Below, one piece after another: positions 1-12,720 of a stretch of DNA of 64,000 nt (position 1 is its first letter; each line of letters starts with the position of its first letter). The notes beneath the pieces are model-generated. The model made no database searches and had not been told where the DNA came from. It saw only the letters and a list, made by a program, of their open reading frames with translations. Origin of the DNA: Zygnema cylindricum (Eukaryota > Streptophyta > Zygnematophyceae > Zygnematales > Zygnemataceae). Position numbers and translations under genes: made by a program. The stretch spans positions 1-64,000 of the forward strand of contig JBBHKE010000501.1 in assembly GCA_037447655.1 (NCBI GenBank). The letters run 5' to 3'.

Positions 1-272
1 ATATAATTTTTTATTTTATTTTATCAAGAATTGTTTTATATTTTATAAAGAGATACCATTTTGAATCACCTAACTTAACCTTTAATTCTTTCAATATGGT
101 CCCTTTATTTCCCAACAACAACAAGGTTAAGAGGTTGCACTGGTCGTTTGTGTTAAACGAGAATATCTTTGCACCTTTCTTTATCAACCTTAAACTGCTT
201 TCCAGATAAAACCTGAACACTCAACCGCTTTCCAGATAAAACCTCAACAACACCTGCAAAGATACCACTGTG

Positions 273-370
273 ACCATTAGAATTAATTCTATGAGCTTTT
301 ATACAAAATGATTCTAGCTAACCATTAGAAATAATTCTATGAGCTTCTATACAAAATGATTCTAGCTAAC
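273..370. repeat. Two-copy 48-bp tandem duplication
   Basis: A block beginning ACCATTAGAA starts at 273 and again at 321 and differs at only a few bases. It is a simple two-copy direct repeat in AT-rich DNA. Confidence 0.8.
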
Positions 371-3300
371 CTCTCTTATATTTAAAAGAAACATTTTTTT
401 CTTTTCTTAACATTTTTTTTTCTCTCAAACTTTTTTTTGGTAGAATTATCTGTTTATTTTTTAAGAGTTTAGTTTCTTATTTTTTTAACATTTTTTTTAA
501 CGAAATTAGTTCTAAAATTAGTTGTTTACTTTTTCTCACATTTTAGCTTTGTTTTGTGTCAAATTATTAAACAAGACATAAATGTGTTTTTGCAAAAGCT
601 ATGGATGAGTGTATTGTTTTTTTTTTAATATTTTTTTGGCAAAATTAGTTATTTAATTTTGTCTAAATTTTAGCTTTGACTGTATTTTTTTCTTTTAAAC
701 ATTTTTTTGGCAGGGTTACTTAATGTTTACTTTTGCTCAAATTTTAGTTTTGTGTTCAAATACCCAACCAAACAAATAAATGTGTCTTTTAAAAGATGAA
801 TGTATTAGACTGTAAAACAAAAGCTTAGTTTTACGGTTGAAATTCATGAAATTTGAAATATTTATTGTTATCAATAAAAAATGATTTACAAAAAAATGTA
901 AAACAATATTCAAATAAACTATTTTTTTAAAAATCGCGTCAATAAAAAAATGTTTATGTATATGTTTGATTGAATTAAAAGTAGGACGTTAATTAGTTTC
1001 ACATTTTTAACAACGATATATATTTATTATTCTTGTCTTTGATCAGTATAGGCATTGACCGTTTCGTATTTAAAAAGGTTCTTTACTACATGATATATTT
1101 GTTGTTGAATTTGGTTTTCAAAAATAATCTTTATGGTTTTGAAAATATGGTCTTTTTAGTTTTAAATCTTTTTAGTTTTGAAAAACAGGCTTCTTGGTTT
1201 TAAAAACACTCTTCTTAGTTTTAAAAACACTCTTTTTAGTTTAAATATAAAAAATAGTTTTTTGAAAACTTATTGCGTGGTGTTTTACTTTAAAATTTTA
1301 AAATTTAATTTTATTGTTGTTTTTACTTCAAATTTTACAAAATTAATTTTACAATTAAAAAGATTGTTCAATAATATGATGTTTTCGATTTAAAATTTTA
1401 AAATTAAAAAAAATTATATCTAATAGAATGTTAAATAGTGAATGTTTAAAATATTGTTTTTGCTTTAAAAATTAAAAATTTAATACTACAACTGAAAAAA
1501 TTGTCAAACCAAAATTTAAATATTTAATTAATAGATTGTCTAATCCGATATTGAAAGGTTCTTTTTGCTTTAAAATTTTAAGATTGTCTAATTGGATGTT
1601 GAAACGATTGTTTTTGATACTGAAAAGATTGTCCAATACGAAGAATGTCTAATCAAATGGTATGTTTACTTCTAATGGTGTTTTTGTTTTAAATTTTTTT
1701 CAATCAAATGGTGTTTTTGCTTTAAATTTTTAAAAAGATTGTTCAATGTTGTTTTTGATTTAATTTTTTGTTAAATTTAATTTTATAGTTAAAAAAATTG
1801 TCTAACTAAAATTTTAAATTTTTTAAAAAAAAATCGTCTAATCGGATGTTGAAAAGATTGTTGTTACTTTAAAATTTTATAATTTACTTTCACTATTGAT
1901 GGTGTTTTTACTCTTGATGGTGTTTTTGTTTCTGGTATTTTTGAAATTTTATTCAATTTAATTTTACTGCTGAAAAAAATTGTTCAACCAAAATTAAAAA
2001 TTATTTTAGCTTTAAAATATTAATATTTAATTTTACTGCTAAAAGAATCGGCCAATTAAAAAATTGTCCGATTAGATGGGAAAGAAAGTCCAATCAGATG
2101 GCATAATCAAATGGTAAAGATTGTCCAATCCGATATATGGTGTTTTTGTTTTAGTGTTTGTCCAATCAGATGGTGTTTTTGTTTTAAAATTCTCTTATTG
2201 TCCAATCGATAGATGGTGTTTTTGTTTTAAAGATTGTCTAAATTGTTATTATCCAATCAAAGATGGTCTTTGTGCTTTAAAATTTTATTATTGTGCAATC
2301 GAATGACAAACGTGTAGTATACTTTATGGTGTTTTCTTTTAAAATATTGTTATTGTCCAAATGTTGTTTTTGTTTTGAATTTATATTAATGTTTAATCGG
2401 ATAACACACGTGTAATAAAAGTTAAGTTTCATCTTCTCAACGAAATGAAAGTGTGGATGTCACAATAAAAGCTCGTTTGAAGTATTTTTTTCTTTTGTGG
2501 ATTTATCATTCCATACACTTTAATGTGTTATTTCAGTAAAAAATTTATCGCAGTGTTTTTTTAAAATTTTAATCTTAATTTCTTTACTATTGAAAAGATT
2601 TTAAAATCTAATTTTATTGTTTTGTTATTGTCTAAATGGTGTTTTTAAATTTCTGTAGTGTGATTCTAAAATTTAATTTTATTGTTTTGTTATTGTTTCA
2701 ATGGTGCCTTTTAAATTCCTCGTAGTGTTTTTATTTTAAATTTTAAATTTCATATTACTACTGAAAAAATTTTAAAATTTGATTTTATTGTTTTTTGTTA
2801 TTGTTCAAATGGTGTTTTTGCTACAAAATTTTGTGTTTTTACTTTAAAATTTTGTTACTATCCAATCGGATGACAGACATATAATACAATTTAGGTTTTT
2901 CATCTTCTCAACAAGATGAGAGTGTGGATGTCACAATGAAGTCTCATTTGAAGTTTTTTTATCTATCATTTTGTGTTATTTCAGTATAATTGTTGTTGTA
3001 GCGTTGATTATTGAAAAGATTTTAAAAGTTAATTTTATTATTTTTTTGTTATTGTCCAAATGATGTTTTTGCTTAAAACTTTTATGTTTTTATTTTAAAA
3101 TTTTGTGTTTTTTAGTAAATAATATTTTTTTTAAATTTGGTGCTTTGCGTTAAAATTTTATTATTGTCAAAATGGTTTTTTACTTTTAAATTTTATATTG
3201 TCCAATCGGATGATGACGTGTAACAATTTAAGTTTTATTTTAATAAGATGAAGGTGTAGATGCCACAATAAAAGCTCATTTGAAATAAATCTTTTGTGGA

Positions 3301-3726
3301 TCTATCATTCTGTATAATTTCAGTAATACTATTGTTGTAGTATTTTTGCTTTAAAAATTTAAAATTTAATTTTACTACTGAATAGATTTTAAAATTTTAC
3401 TATTGAATTAAAGATTTTAAAGTTTTATTTTTATTGTTAAAAAAATTGTCCAATGGAATTTTTTTTTTTTCGTTTTGTGAGTTTATCATTTTGTGTAATT
3501 TTAGTTATCATTTTGTGTAATTTCAGTAATATTGTTCTGGATCTTTTTACTATTGAAAAATTGTCCAATTGAAGTATTATTTTTTGTTTTGTGAATTTAT
3601 CATTCTATGTAATTTTAGGTATCATGTTGTTGTCCAATTGATGTTGAATACAATTTCAGTTGTAATTTTCGTGAACTGTACTTTTCGAATACATAATTGT
3701 GCGTACGCTATTTTCAGTATGGTACT

Positions 3727-3808
3727 GTTGTTTCACGTCCCTTTGTGTCGGTTCATGTAAATTTGTTGTTTCACGTCCCTTTGTGTCGGTTCATGTAAAT
3801 TTGTTGTT
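3727..3808. repeat. Two-copy 38-bp tandem duplication
   Basis: The block starting GTTGTTTCACGTCCC occurs at 3727 and 3765, with identical sequence through the following TTCATGTAAATTT. It is a recent two-copy tandem duplication. Confidence 0.85.
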
Positions 3809-5044
3809 TGTGTACGGTATTCCTTCAGTAGCTGAACGTATTTTGTAATCATTGTAATCATTTTGTCTTAGCTTAGTGGAACGTTATATTCTTTGATTAC
3901 GTCCGTCGCACCTTTCACGTACGTTCAAGTGTACCTTACATTATTTATTGTAGATTTTGATTCTTTTCTTTCAGATTCCTTTGTACGGAATATTCCTTTT
4001 GGTTTACTGGCCGTCCACCGACTTTGTAATTGGTCGTCACTAGTCACACCTTTTGTCCTTGCGGTTCTGATTCTTTGTGGACGTCGTGTAACCAGTCCAC
4101 TCTAAATGTAGAGTTAAACTTAGTAATTTTATTCTGTCCATTTGTACATCAAATTTTAACCGATTATAAGGAGAAAGACTTTTCTCCTGTGCTTCTCTTT
4201 GTATTCTTTTGTTTCTTTGTATTATCTTTGTTTCCATGTTTTTCTTTGCCATCTCTTCTTCCTTGGATATCTTTCTCCAATATCTCTCTCTTCACCATGC
4301 CCTTACCTTCTACAATTGAAGTATTATTTTTCGTTTTGTAAATTTATCATTCTATGTAATTTTAGGTATCATGTTGTAGAATTTTAGTAATACTTTTGTC
4401 GATCAATGATCTATTATTGTTGTGGATTTATCATTCTGTATAATTTTAGTTATCATTCTGTGTAATTTTAATAAGACTGTTGCTATTTCTTTTATTTTAT
4501 TTTATTATTGAGTAAATAGTCTATCATTTTATGTAAGTTTATTAACTCTTTCTATTATTTAATGTTTCTATTAAATAAAAGATTTTAAAATTTGGTTTTA
4601 TTAAAAAAATTGTTCAATCAAAATGCGGATCTATCATTTTATGTAATTTCAGTTATCATTTAATATTTCTATTGAAAATATTGTTCAATCGATTTTAAAA
4701 TTTGAGTTTTTTCATTGAAAAGATCAGATGATAGGTAGATTTTAAAATTTAATTTAACTATTGGAATTTTTTTTTTTTTTATTTTGTGATCTATCATACT
4801 GTGTGATTTTGTTATCATTTTGTGAATCAATTTTAAAATTTTATTTTACTCATTGAAAGATTGTGTCAATCGTAATTATCATTTTTGGACCTAGATTCTG
4901 TGTACCTTAGTTATTATTTTGTGTATCAATTTTAAATTTTAAAATTTAATTTCACTAGTGAAAAGATTGTTCAATCGCATGACAGGCAGATTTTTAAAAT
5001 TTAATTTTACAATTAAAAGGTATTTTTTCTTGTGGATCTCTCAG

Positions 5045-5128
5045 TCTGTGTTATTTTAGTTTTGTTATGTATCGGTAAAAAACTTATCTGTGTTATTTTA
5101 GTTTTGTTATGTATCGGTAAAAAACTTA
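5045..5128. repeat. Two-copy 42-bp tandem duplication at a transposon end
   Basis: The block TCTGTGTTATTTTAG to AACTTA is repeated at 5045 and 5087 and overlaps the left end of the TATCG-rich element starting near 5099. The second copy runs on into the body of the element, so the duplication arose at the element boundary. Confidence 0.8.
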
Positions 5129-6226
5129 TCGCGATAACACCGATACCGATACTTATCACTTATCGAACGGTTAGAGGTCCCGATATATCGGTCGGAGACC
5201 AACAAATTCCATATCGACGAAAACTTAAAAAATATATAGTACGTATACTATAGTACTTTACAATACAGTAATATATTGTTTTACATTATTTACATTATAT
5301 AGCGAGGAATGTCATGTATAATTTGTTCCGTATCTATTTAACTGATAATTGTTACGGACAGCGCAGCACGTAAACGTAGACAAATATAAAATAATACTTT
5401 ATAGTTCTAAAACTATACTACCGAAACAAAAAAGATAAAATACATTGTAAAATTCGAGAATCAAACTTAAAAAAAAAAAAAAAACGAACTGACGAACAGA
5501 GCAGACTCAACAGTCGATGTCCAACTCGTACAGATTTAAACATTTTTACGGAGACTACGTAGTATTCGTCTTTTTTATACTCTTCGTAAAATTTGTGTAA
5601 AATTTCGCTGTACGGCCATATACAAAAATGTACGAAAAGCGTAATATTAAAAAATCCTTAAATTTTTTAAAATATACGGAAATTTATAAAATATATACGA
5701 ACTTGTATGAAAGTGTGCCCTAAAAAACCTAATAGTACAGAATATCTACGGCTGTCGTACTGAAATATAAAAAAACGTACGGTAATGTACCTTGGAAACC
5801 CTAAAAAATATTGTAAAATAGCCATAAAATGTATCAACAACGACGGACACTATACGTAATTGTAAAAATATTGTACGGGTACAAAGTAAGGTACGCATTT
5901 TATTTACTTTTTATCATCGTTTGATTCGTACTGTACATAGTATTCGTTAGTTTATGCCGTGCATAATATGAGCACGCGACATCTATGGACTGAACACATT
6001 TGTCAGACTGCCGCCATTTACATCCACCATATTTATATATACGGTCCGTACAATTATCACCCATAGTTATCGATATCAGTATTATCGCCGATAATAACCG
6101 ACAAATATCGGTTATATATCGGTAATAACATTGATAGCGATATATCGTACCAATATATCGATTATAGGGTACCCGAAAAAATGTCCATATCGGTTATCGA
6201 CAAATCTTTACCAATACACAACACTA
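5099..6226. mobile_element. TATCG-palindrome-rich nonautonomous DNA element (hAT-like)
   Basis: About 1.1 kb bounded by imperfect inverted ends: left TAGTTTTGTTATGTATCGGT, right (read outward on the other strand) TAGTGTTGTGTATTGGTAAA. Next to each end are clusters of CGATATATCG and TTATCGATA palindromes. The element sits inside the GTGTAATTTCAG satellite. A smaller relative is at 15680-16025. No transposase frame is visible. A clear target duplication could not be found, so the hAT assignment rests on end resemblance only. Confidence 0.55.
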
Positions 6227-6239
6227 AATTTTCGTTAAT

Positions 6240-7745
6240 ATTTTGTGTAATTTCAGTAATGCTGTTGTGGATTTATCATTGTGGATCTATCATTTTGTGT
6301 AATTTAAGTTACCACTTTGTTTAATTTCAATGATGTGGATCTATCATTGTGGATCTATCATTCTATGTAATTTTATTTGATCTATCATTGTGGATCAATT
6401 ATTATGTGTAATGATATGTAATTTTATCTGATTTATCATTGTGGATTTTTCATTTTGTGTAATTTTAGTTATCACTTTGTGTAGGTCGGTACAATTATCG
6501 CCGATAGTTATCGATATCGGTAACTCTGGTGGCGATATATCTTACGAATATATCGATTATCAAGTAACAGAAAAAATGTCCATATCGGTTATTGGCAAAT
6601 CCTTACAGATACACAACACAAAATTTTAGTTATCATTTTGTGTAATTTCAAAAATGCTGTCGTGGATTTATCATTGAAGATCTATCATTCTGTGTAATTT
6701 GAGTTACCAGTTTGTTTAATTTTAGTGATTTAGATCTATCTTTGTGGATCTATCATTATGTGTAATGATATGTATATTATGTGATTTATCATTGTGGATT
6801 TATCATTTTGTGTAATTTCAGTTATCAATTTGTGTAATATATGGATCTATCATTTTGTGTAATTTCAATTATTAATTTCAATTATCAGTTTGTGTAATTT
6901 TAGTAGTGTGGATCTATCATTGTAGATCTATCATTCATGTCATCTATCATTAAGGATCTATCATTTTGTGTAATTTCAGTTATCAGTTTGTGTAATTGGA
7001 TTTATCATTGTGGATTTGATTTATCATTGTGGATCTATTATTCTGTGTAATTTGAGTTACCAGTTTGTTTAATTTTAGTGATGTGGATTTATCATTGTGG
7101 ATCTATCATTCTATGTAATTTTATTTTATCTATCATTGTGTAATTTCAGTCATAAGTTTGTGTAATTGGATTTATCATTGTGGATCTATCATTTTGTGTA
7201 GTTTGAGTTACCAGTTTGTTTAATTTCAGTGATATGGATCTATCATTGTGGATCTATCATTTTATGTCAATTTATTTGATCTATCATTGTGAATCTATCA
7301 TTGTGGATCTATGGATCTATCATTTTGTGTAGTTTGAGTTACCAGTTTGTTTAATTTCAGTGATGTGGATCTATCATTGTGGATCTATCATTCTATGTAA
7401 TTTTATTTGATCTATCAATGTGGATCTATCATTCTGTGTAATGATATGTAATTTTATTTGATTTATCATTGTGGATTTATCATTTTGTGTAATTTAAGTT
7501 ATCAGTTTGTGTAATATCTGAATCTATCAGTTTGTGTAATTTCAGTGATCAGTTTCAGTTATCAGTTTGTGTAATTTTAGTTGTGTGGATCTTTCAGTTA
7601 TCAGTTTGTGTAATTTTAGTTGTGTGGATCTATCATTGTAGATCTATCATTCTGTGTAATTTCAGTTATCAGTTTGTGTAATTTGAATGATGTGGATCTA
7701 TCATATTTTAGTAATGTGGATCTATCATTCCGTGTAATTCCAGTT
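6240..7745. repeat. Degenerate satellite, GTGGATCTATCATT...GTGTAATTTCAG units
   Basis: Dozens of imperfect tandem units are built from GTGGATCTATCATT, TTGTGTAATTTCAGTTATCA and AGTTACCAGTTTGT, with spacings of about 30-60 bp and some higher-order repetition (for example near 6240-6400, 7000-7150 and 7150-7400). There is no coding signal. The same motif continues more thinly leftwards to about 3.3 kb. Confidence 0.75.
6484..6622. mobile_element. Truncated right end of the TATCG-rich element
   Basis: This segment matches the right-terminal ~180 bp of the 5099-6226 element (shared GATATATC palindromes, GAAAAAATGTCCATATCGGT and the terminal ACACAACAC). It lacks the left half and has internal deletions. 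It is embedded in the same satellite. Confidence 0.6.
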
Positions 7746-8229
7746 ATCAGTCTTTATTAAATTATAGTAATAATGTTTTTATTGTTAAATTTTACTATTG
7801 AGTAAAAGATTTTAAAATATTGTATTTTACTATTGAGTTAAACATTTTAAAATTTATTTTTACTATTGGAAAGATTGTTTTTCAATCGGATGTAATTTCA
7901 GTAATACTATTTATGTTGTTAAATTTTACTGTTTCTGTTGTTTAATTTTACTATTGAGTAAATGATTTTAAAAGATTGTTTTTACTATTGAGTAGAGGAT
8001 TTTAAAATTTAATTTTACTATTAAAAAAATTGTTCAATTGGGTGACTAACGTGTAATACAATGTGGGTTTTATCTTTTCAACAAAATGAGATTGTGGATT
8101 TCCAATGAAAGCACATTTGAAGTATTTTTGTTCTTATGTAAATTTATCGTTATGTGTATAGTAATGTGTATAGTAATACTGTTGTCGTAGTGTTGTTGTC
8201 GTAGTGTTTTTGCTTTAGAATTTTAGAAT
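7746..8229. other. AT-rich spacer, nothing recognised
   Basis: AT-rich sequence with repeated TTTTACTATTGAGTAAA-type phrases links the two satellites. No gene, RNA or regulatory element is visible. Confidence 0.6.
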
Positions 8230-9860
8230 TTGATTTTAGTGCTGAAAAAATTGTCCAATCGGATGACAAATCCATCATTGTTCAATCCTATTGTCCAATA
8301 ATTTAATTTTACTGATGAAAAGATTGTTCATTGGAATAACAAAGCAATTATTGTTCAATCAATCTGACAAATCAATATTTGTTCAATAAGATTGTCTATT
8401 TGTCCAATCGGATGACAAATCAATCATTGTCCCATGAATCAGACAAATCAATCATTGTTCCATCAGATTGTCTAATAATTTAATTATATTGCTGGAAAGA
8501 TTGTTCAATCGGATTGTCCTATAAAATTGTTTTATCGAAGAAAAAAAATTGTTGAATAGATTGTGAAATCGGATGAAAAAATCAATCATTCTCCAATTAA
8601 GTTGTCTAATAATTTAACATTACTACTAAAAAAATAATCAAATGACAAATCAATCATTGTTCTATCAAATTGTCCAACAATTAAGTTTTATTGCTGAAAA
8701 AATTGTTAAATCGAATTGTCCAATCGGATCATGTTGTCAAATGTGTATAATAAATTGTTCAATCAAATTGTCCAATCGGGTGACATTGTCAAATCACTGT
8801 AAACTCATTAATATTGTTACTTTTGTCGTAGTATTTTTTTAAAATTTTAAATTAAAATTAAAGAAAATTGTTTTTGTTCTAAAATTTTAAATTAAAATTT
8901 TAAAATCTGATTTTACTGCTGAAAAGAGTGTTCAATCGGATAGTCCAGTAGGATGATATTGTCAAATCTGTATAATAATTTGTTCAACCGGATTGTCCAA
9001 TCGAATGACATTGTCAAATCTCTGTAATTTCACTAATATTGTTACTATTGTTGTAGTATTTTTTCTTTAAAATTTTAAAAAAGTGTTTTTGCTTTAAATT
9101 TAAAAAAAAAATATGCTTGAAATATTGTTCAATCGGATTGTCCAATCGGATGACATTGTCAAATCTACGTAATAACATTGTCAAATTTGTATAATTTCAG
9201 TAATAATGATGCTACTAACATAGTGTTTTTGCTCTAACATTTTAAATTAAAATTCTAAAGTTTAATTTTACTGCTGAAAAAAATATTCAATCGGATTGTC
9301 CAATCGGATGATATTGTAAAATCTGTGTAATTTGGTTAATACTGTTACAGTTACGACAAACAGTTGTTGTCAAATTACATTGTCAAATCTGAATACAATA
9401 TTGTCAAATCTATGTAATTTCAGTAATATAATTACTAATATAACAACTGTTGTCGTAGTTATTTTGCTTTAAAACAACTATTGTCGTAGTGTTTTTGCTT
9501 GTCCAATCGGATGATATTGTCAAATCTGAGTAATTTCAATAATATTGTTACTACTACGATAACCATTGTCGGATGACATTGTCAAATGTGAATGCGATTG
9601 TTCTTGTTGTCGGATGATATTGTGAAATTTGTGTAATTTCAATAATATTCTTACCGTTACGACAACTTTTGCCATTTTTTTTGTTTTAAAACAATTATTC
9701 TCGTAGTGTTTATATTTTTAAATCTGAATTTTAATTTTATAGTGTTTTTGCTTTAAAATTTTAAAATCTAGTTTTACTGCTAAAAAAATCGCAATTTTAA
9801 AAAATAAATAAATTTTAAAATTTAATTTTACATCTGAAAAGATAGTCCAATCGGATGACA
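8230..9860. repeat. Degenerate satellite with TTGTCCAATCGGATGACA motif
   Basis: The motif TTGTCCAATCGGATGACA, often followed by TTGTCAAATCTG and TAATTTCA, recurs many times at irregular spacing. More degraded copies occur at 1.5-2.4 kb and 2.86 kb, so the same ancestral satellite underlies most of the first 10 kb. No open frame of interest is present. Confidence 0.7.
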
Positions 9861-10219
9861 TTTTCAAGTAACTTTGTGACCATTGGAGCACAGAGTATCC
9901 AGCTTATATGAAGCCTCTAGTATAATATTTGCCCTTTTGACTTTCCCATTGAATAAGTGTCGCCCTGAACACACAAGTTTATATTTTTAAATCTGAATTT
10001 TAATTTTATAGTGTTTTTGCTTTAAAATTTAAAATAGTTTACTCAAAAAAATCCAATTTTAAAATAAATAAATTAAAATTTAATTTTACATCTGAAAAGT
10101 ATCCAATGGATGACATTTTCAAGTAACTTAGGACCATTGCAGTATCCACTTATGAAGCCTCTAGTATAATATTTGTTTTTGACTTTCCCATTGAATAATG
10201 TCGCCCAGAACACACAAGT
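9708..10219. repeat. Two-copy ~269-bp tandem duplication, second copy riddled with deletions
   Basis: The block beginning GTTTATATTTTTAAATCTGA at 9708 recurs at 9977 and runs to about 10219. The second copy is shorter because it has many scattered one- to three-base losses relative to the first, for example in the stretch around 10120-10150 compared with 9870-9910. See findings for a possible assembly explanation. Confidence 0.75.
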
Positions 10220-10257
10220 ATTATGACCTCCTCACCTTGTGAAGGTTAAATCCTGAG

Positions 10258-10453
10258 AAGTAATAAAATCACTAGATTTGCTCCTCGAGCATTAAGTTAT
10301 GGCTAGCCAAAGATTGTCGTATAGATACAAAGTCTCTCAAAGAGAGACGTCGCGAAAGTAATAAAATCACTAGATTTGCTCCTCAAGCATTAAGTTATGG
10401 CTAGCCAAAGATGGTCGTATAGATACAAAAGTCTCTCAAAGAGAGACGCCTCA
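10258..10453. repeat. Two-copy ~98-bp tandem duplication
   Basis: The block TAATAAAATCACTAGATTTG through TCTCAAAGAGAGACG starts at 10261 and again at 10359 with only a few differences. It abuts the 269-bp duplication to its left and the tRNA-like dispersed repeat to its right. Confidence 0.8.
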
Positions 10454-11100
10454 AAATTTTAAGTTCTAAATCCCTCTCTAAACCTCTTACTACTGCTGTA
10501 CCTAACCAATCACCAATCACAAGACTATAAAGTACAAGAAAGCATAGGTGCCGCTGTACTTCTTGTACGGCCATTGTACAACATTGGCCGTATGGTTGAC
10601 TCTTGTTGATTTTTAAACCATGGTCGCTCTCTCCGTAATGTCCACCATCCACTCATGGCCTGCCACGTGTCATCTGTTGATGTTTAGCTCGTAAACCGCC
10701 AAACGACCATTCTGGTGCATCGGCTTCACTGTGAGTCGTCCGATATGAAGAGGACATTAAATTCCGTCCGTCTACCTTCAATGTCATTTCGTGTATGTCA
10801 TTTTGTTTCGCAATCCGTTAAATGGAGTATGTATTGAGGTACATTTTAAATATAAATCAGACCCTATGTACAAAACGCTTCATCAAGACCTAACGGATAG
10901 GGCGAACAGGTATGTTGTACGCCGGTCACTCTGCATGTCTTAGGATCGAATCCTAGTATGACCGCCTCTCTTTTGCGAGGGGCTGTGCCTCCAGCTCCCT
11001 AAACCTATCATCTTGCCTATCTTCTTGTCTGCCTCAGGCAACCATGGCTGTTTGCTAGTCCTCATTGACTACGACAATTTTGAGGACCTTAGTAAAATTA
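10375..11100 (+). repeat. Dispersed repeat with TATA-like box and tRNA-like module, copy 1
   Basis: This block aligns by eye with 18880-19650. Shared landmarks in the same order are TCTCAAAG-GAGAG, AAATTTTTAAGT/CCTCTA, a CCACGT-containing stretch, a TATA-like TTTTAAATATAAATC at 10845-10858, CACCCTATGTAC-like sequence, a tRNA-like module whose B-box-like GGATCGAATCC lies at 10943-10953, and a downstream CCATGGCT...TGACTACGACAA box. Its left edge overlaps the 98-bp duplication. It may be a tRNA-derived SINE embedded in a larger element; no protein is encoded. Confidence 0.55.
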
Positions 11101-11155
11101 CAGGCTGACAAAAAGATAAAAAATAAAATACCTTTTTCATCACTCCTCTTATTTT

Positions 11156-12720
11156 CTAGTTTATCTTTTGCTTCAGCCCACACTTCTCCCTACAAAATAC
11201 CAATTTGGGAGAACGGACCGGTTTAGTCATCATATCTACTACATTCTCCGAACCCGGTCTATATTCCACACTAATTATTTTATCCTCAACCTTCTCTCTA
11301 ACAAAGCTCAATTTGATATCCTTATGCTTTGCTTTAAAGTGATGCTTTGGGTTTGTTGTAATTGCAATTGCAACTTGATTATCACCATATATTCTTCGGA
11401 CTCCGTGTTTTATAGAACAAAGTTATTGAAGCAATGATTTCACCCACATCAATTCTTTCAAGCCAAACAAGAAGCCATATACTCAGCCTCCATGGTGGAT
11501 TGAGCAATAACCCTTTGATGCTTATTGCTCCAATAGCAAGCCCCATTTCCAACATACAACACATACCCAAAAGTAAACCTCCTTATCACAGCATCCCCAT
11601 AACTGGCATCACTCCAAGTGATGATGTTAGTATTACCCCCCCCCCCAAATGCAACCACAGATTTTTCGTTCCTATCAGATATTTAAAAACTCTCTTTGTT
11701 GCCTCCCATTTCTTTTTAGTGGGAGCATTTAGACTCCGACTCAACACTTTACAGCTGCAGCTAAATCAAATCTAGTATAATTCATAAAGTAGATTAAGTT
11801 GCCCACTACTTGCCTGTAAGAAATAGTCTGCATGAACTTCTACCCTTCAGGTTCTCGTTCATCGACAAAAATCACAACTTTTGCTTCCAAACTCCCTTTA
11901 CTTCCCTTATTTAGTTCCATTGGAGTTGTACAACTATTAGCCTTGTTCATTTGAACTTTTCGAGTATGTTCCCAATAGCCTTTTATTGAGTTAATCTGAT
12001 TATTTTCCGATATATGTCTCTCTTTACCTGAATTCTCAAAAAATATCTTGCCTCCCCCATATCCTTCATCTTAAATCTACCTTTTAGATATGTTTTTAGT
12101 TTATAATTTTTTCCCTATATTTACTTAAATGAAGCAAATCATCAACATAAATTGCAATAAAAGTAATGTTTTCCTCATCTTCAAACACGTAAATTAAGTG
12201 GTCCGAGCTGATCCGAATGTATCCCAAATCTGTAAACAATTCATCGAGCTTCATATTCCACTATGTGGGCGTTTGTTTCGGACCATACAAAGATTTGATC
12301 AATCGGCATATCTTGCTCTCCTTTGCTCCACAAACCCTTCGGACTGTCGCATAGAAATCCCCTCTTCCAACTCTCCATGTACGAAGGCCGTCTTGATGTC
12401 CATTTAATGCACTTTCATGACTTCTGCTGCCGCTTGACTGAGAAGTATCCAGACGGAGGGAAACCTAACGACCGAGGCAAATGTCTCCTCGTAGTCAATT
12501 CCATTTTCCTGAGTAAATCCTTTTGTCACTAACCGAGCCTTGTATCGCTCAATGGTGTTATCCAGGTTAAGTTTCAGTTTAAATACCCACTTACACGCGA
12601 TTTCTTTTGGTCAGGAGGACAGTCCACCAGCTCCAACGTATCGGCCACCATAATTGACGCCATCTCTTTATTAATTGTTGTCTTCCACGGGTTCCTCTCA
12701 GGACAGTTCATCGCCTCACC
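11156..12720 (-). pseudogene. Ty1/copia retrotransposon pol remnant (reverse transcriptase - RNase H)
   Basis: Read on the minus strand, conceptual translation with several frame changes and stops gives the copia reverse transcriptase order: CKWVFKLK near 12600-12560, then MDIKTAF, KSLYGPKQ in place of the usual KSLYGLKQ, and the catalytic YVDDL near 12140. These are followed by the RNase H segment WSDASYGDA and QSTMEAEYMA near 11460-11630. The usual pol tail (DNQ-AI, KHKDIK, and TKP near 11220) ends at a TAG at 11156. Integrase, gag and clear LTRs were not found. The frame is broken by multiple stops and frameshifts, so it is an inactive fossil. Confidence 0.85.

Larger units (their letters stand above)
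1..5040. repeat. AT-rich degenerate low-complexity DNA, no gene
   Basis: This stretch is dominated by T-runs and A-runs and by degenerate copies of short motifs such as TTTTAAAATTTAATTTTA, GTCCAATCGGATG and ATCATTTTGTGTAATTTCAG. No long open frame, splice pattern or RNA gene stands out; the 60-100 codon open frames are low-complexity products. Two short exact-looking tandem duplications lie here (48 bp at 273-370 and 38 bp near 3727-3808). The composition differs strongly from the gene-bearing regions further right. Confidence 0.7.

Noticed and set aside
6240-9860. CRISPR-like array
   Set aside because: Units are degenerate, irregularly spaced and in eukaryotic AT-rich DNA; no fixed repeat/spacer pattern.
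10375-11155. 3' LTR of the copia remnant
   Set aside because: It directly follows pol on the minus strand, but the TATA-like and tRNA-like signals point the other way, and the second copy at 18.9-19.65 kb has no pol nearby. Not enough evidence to call it an LTR.
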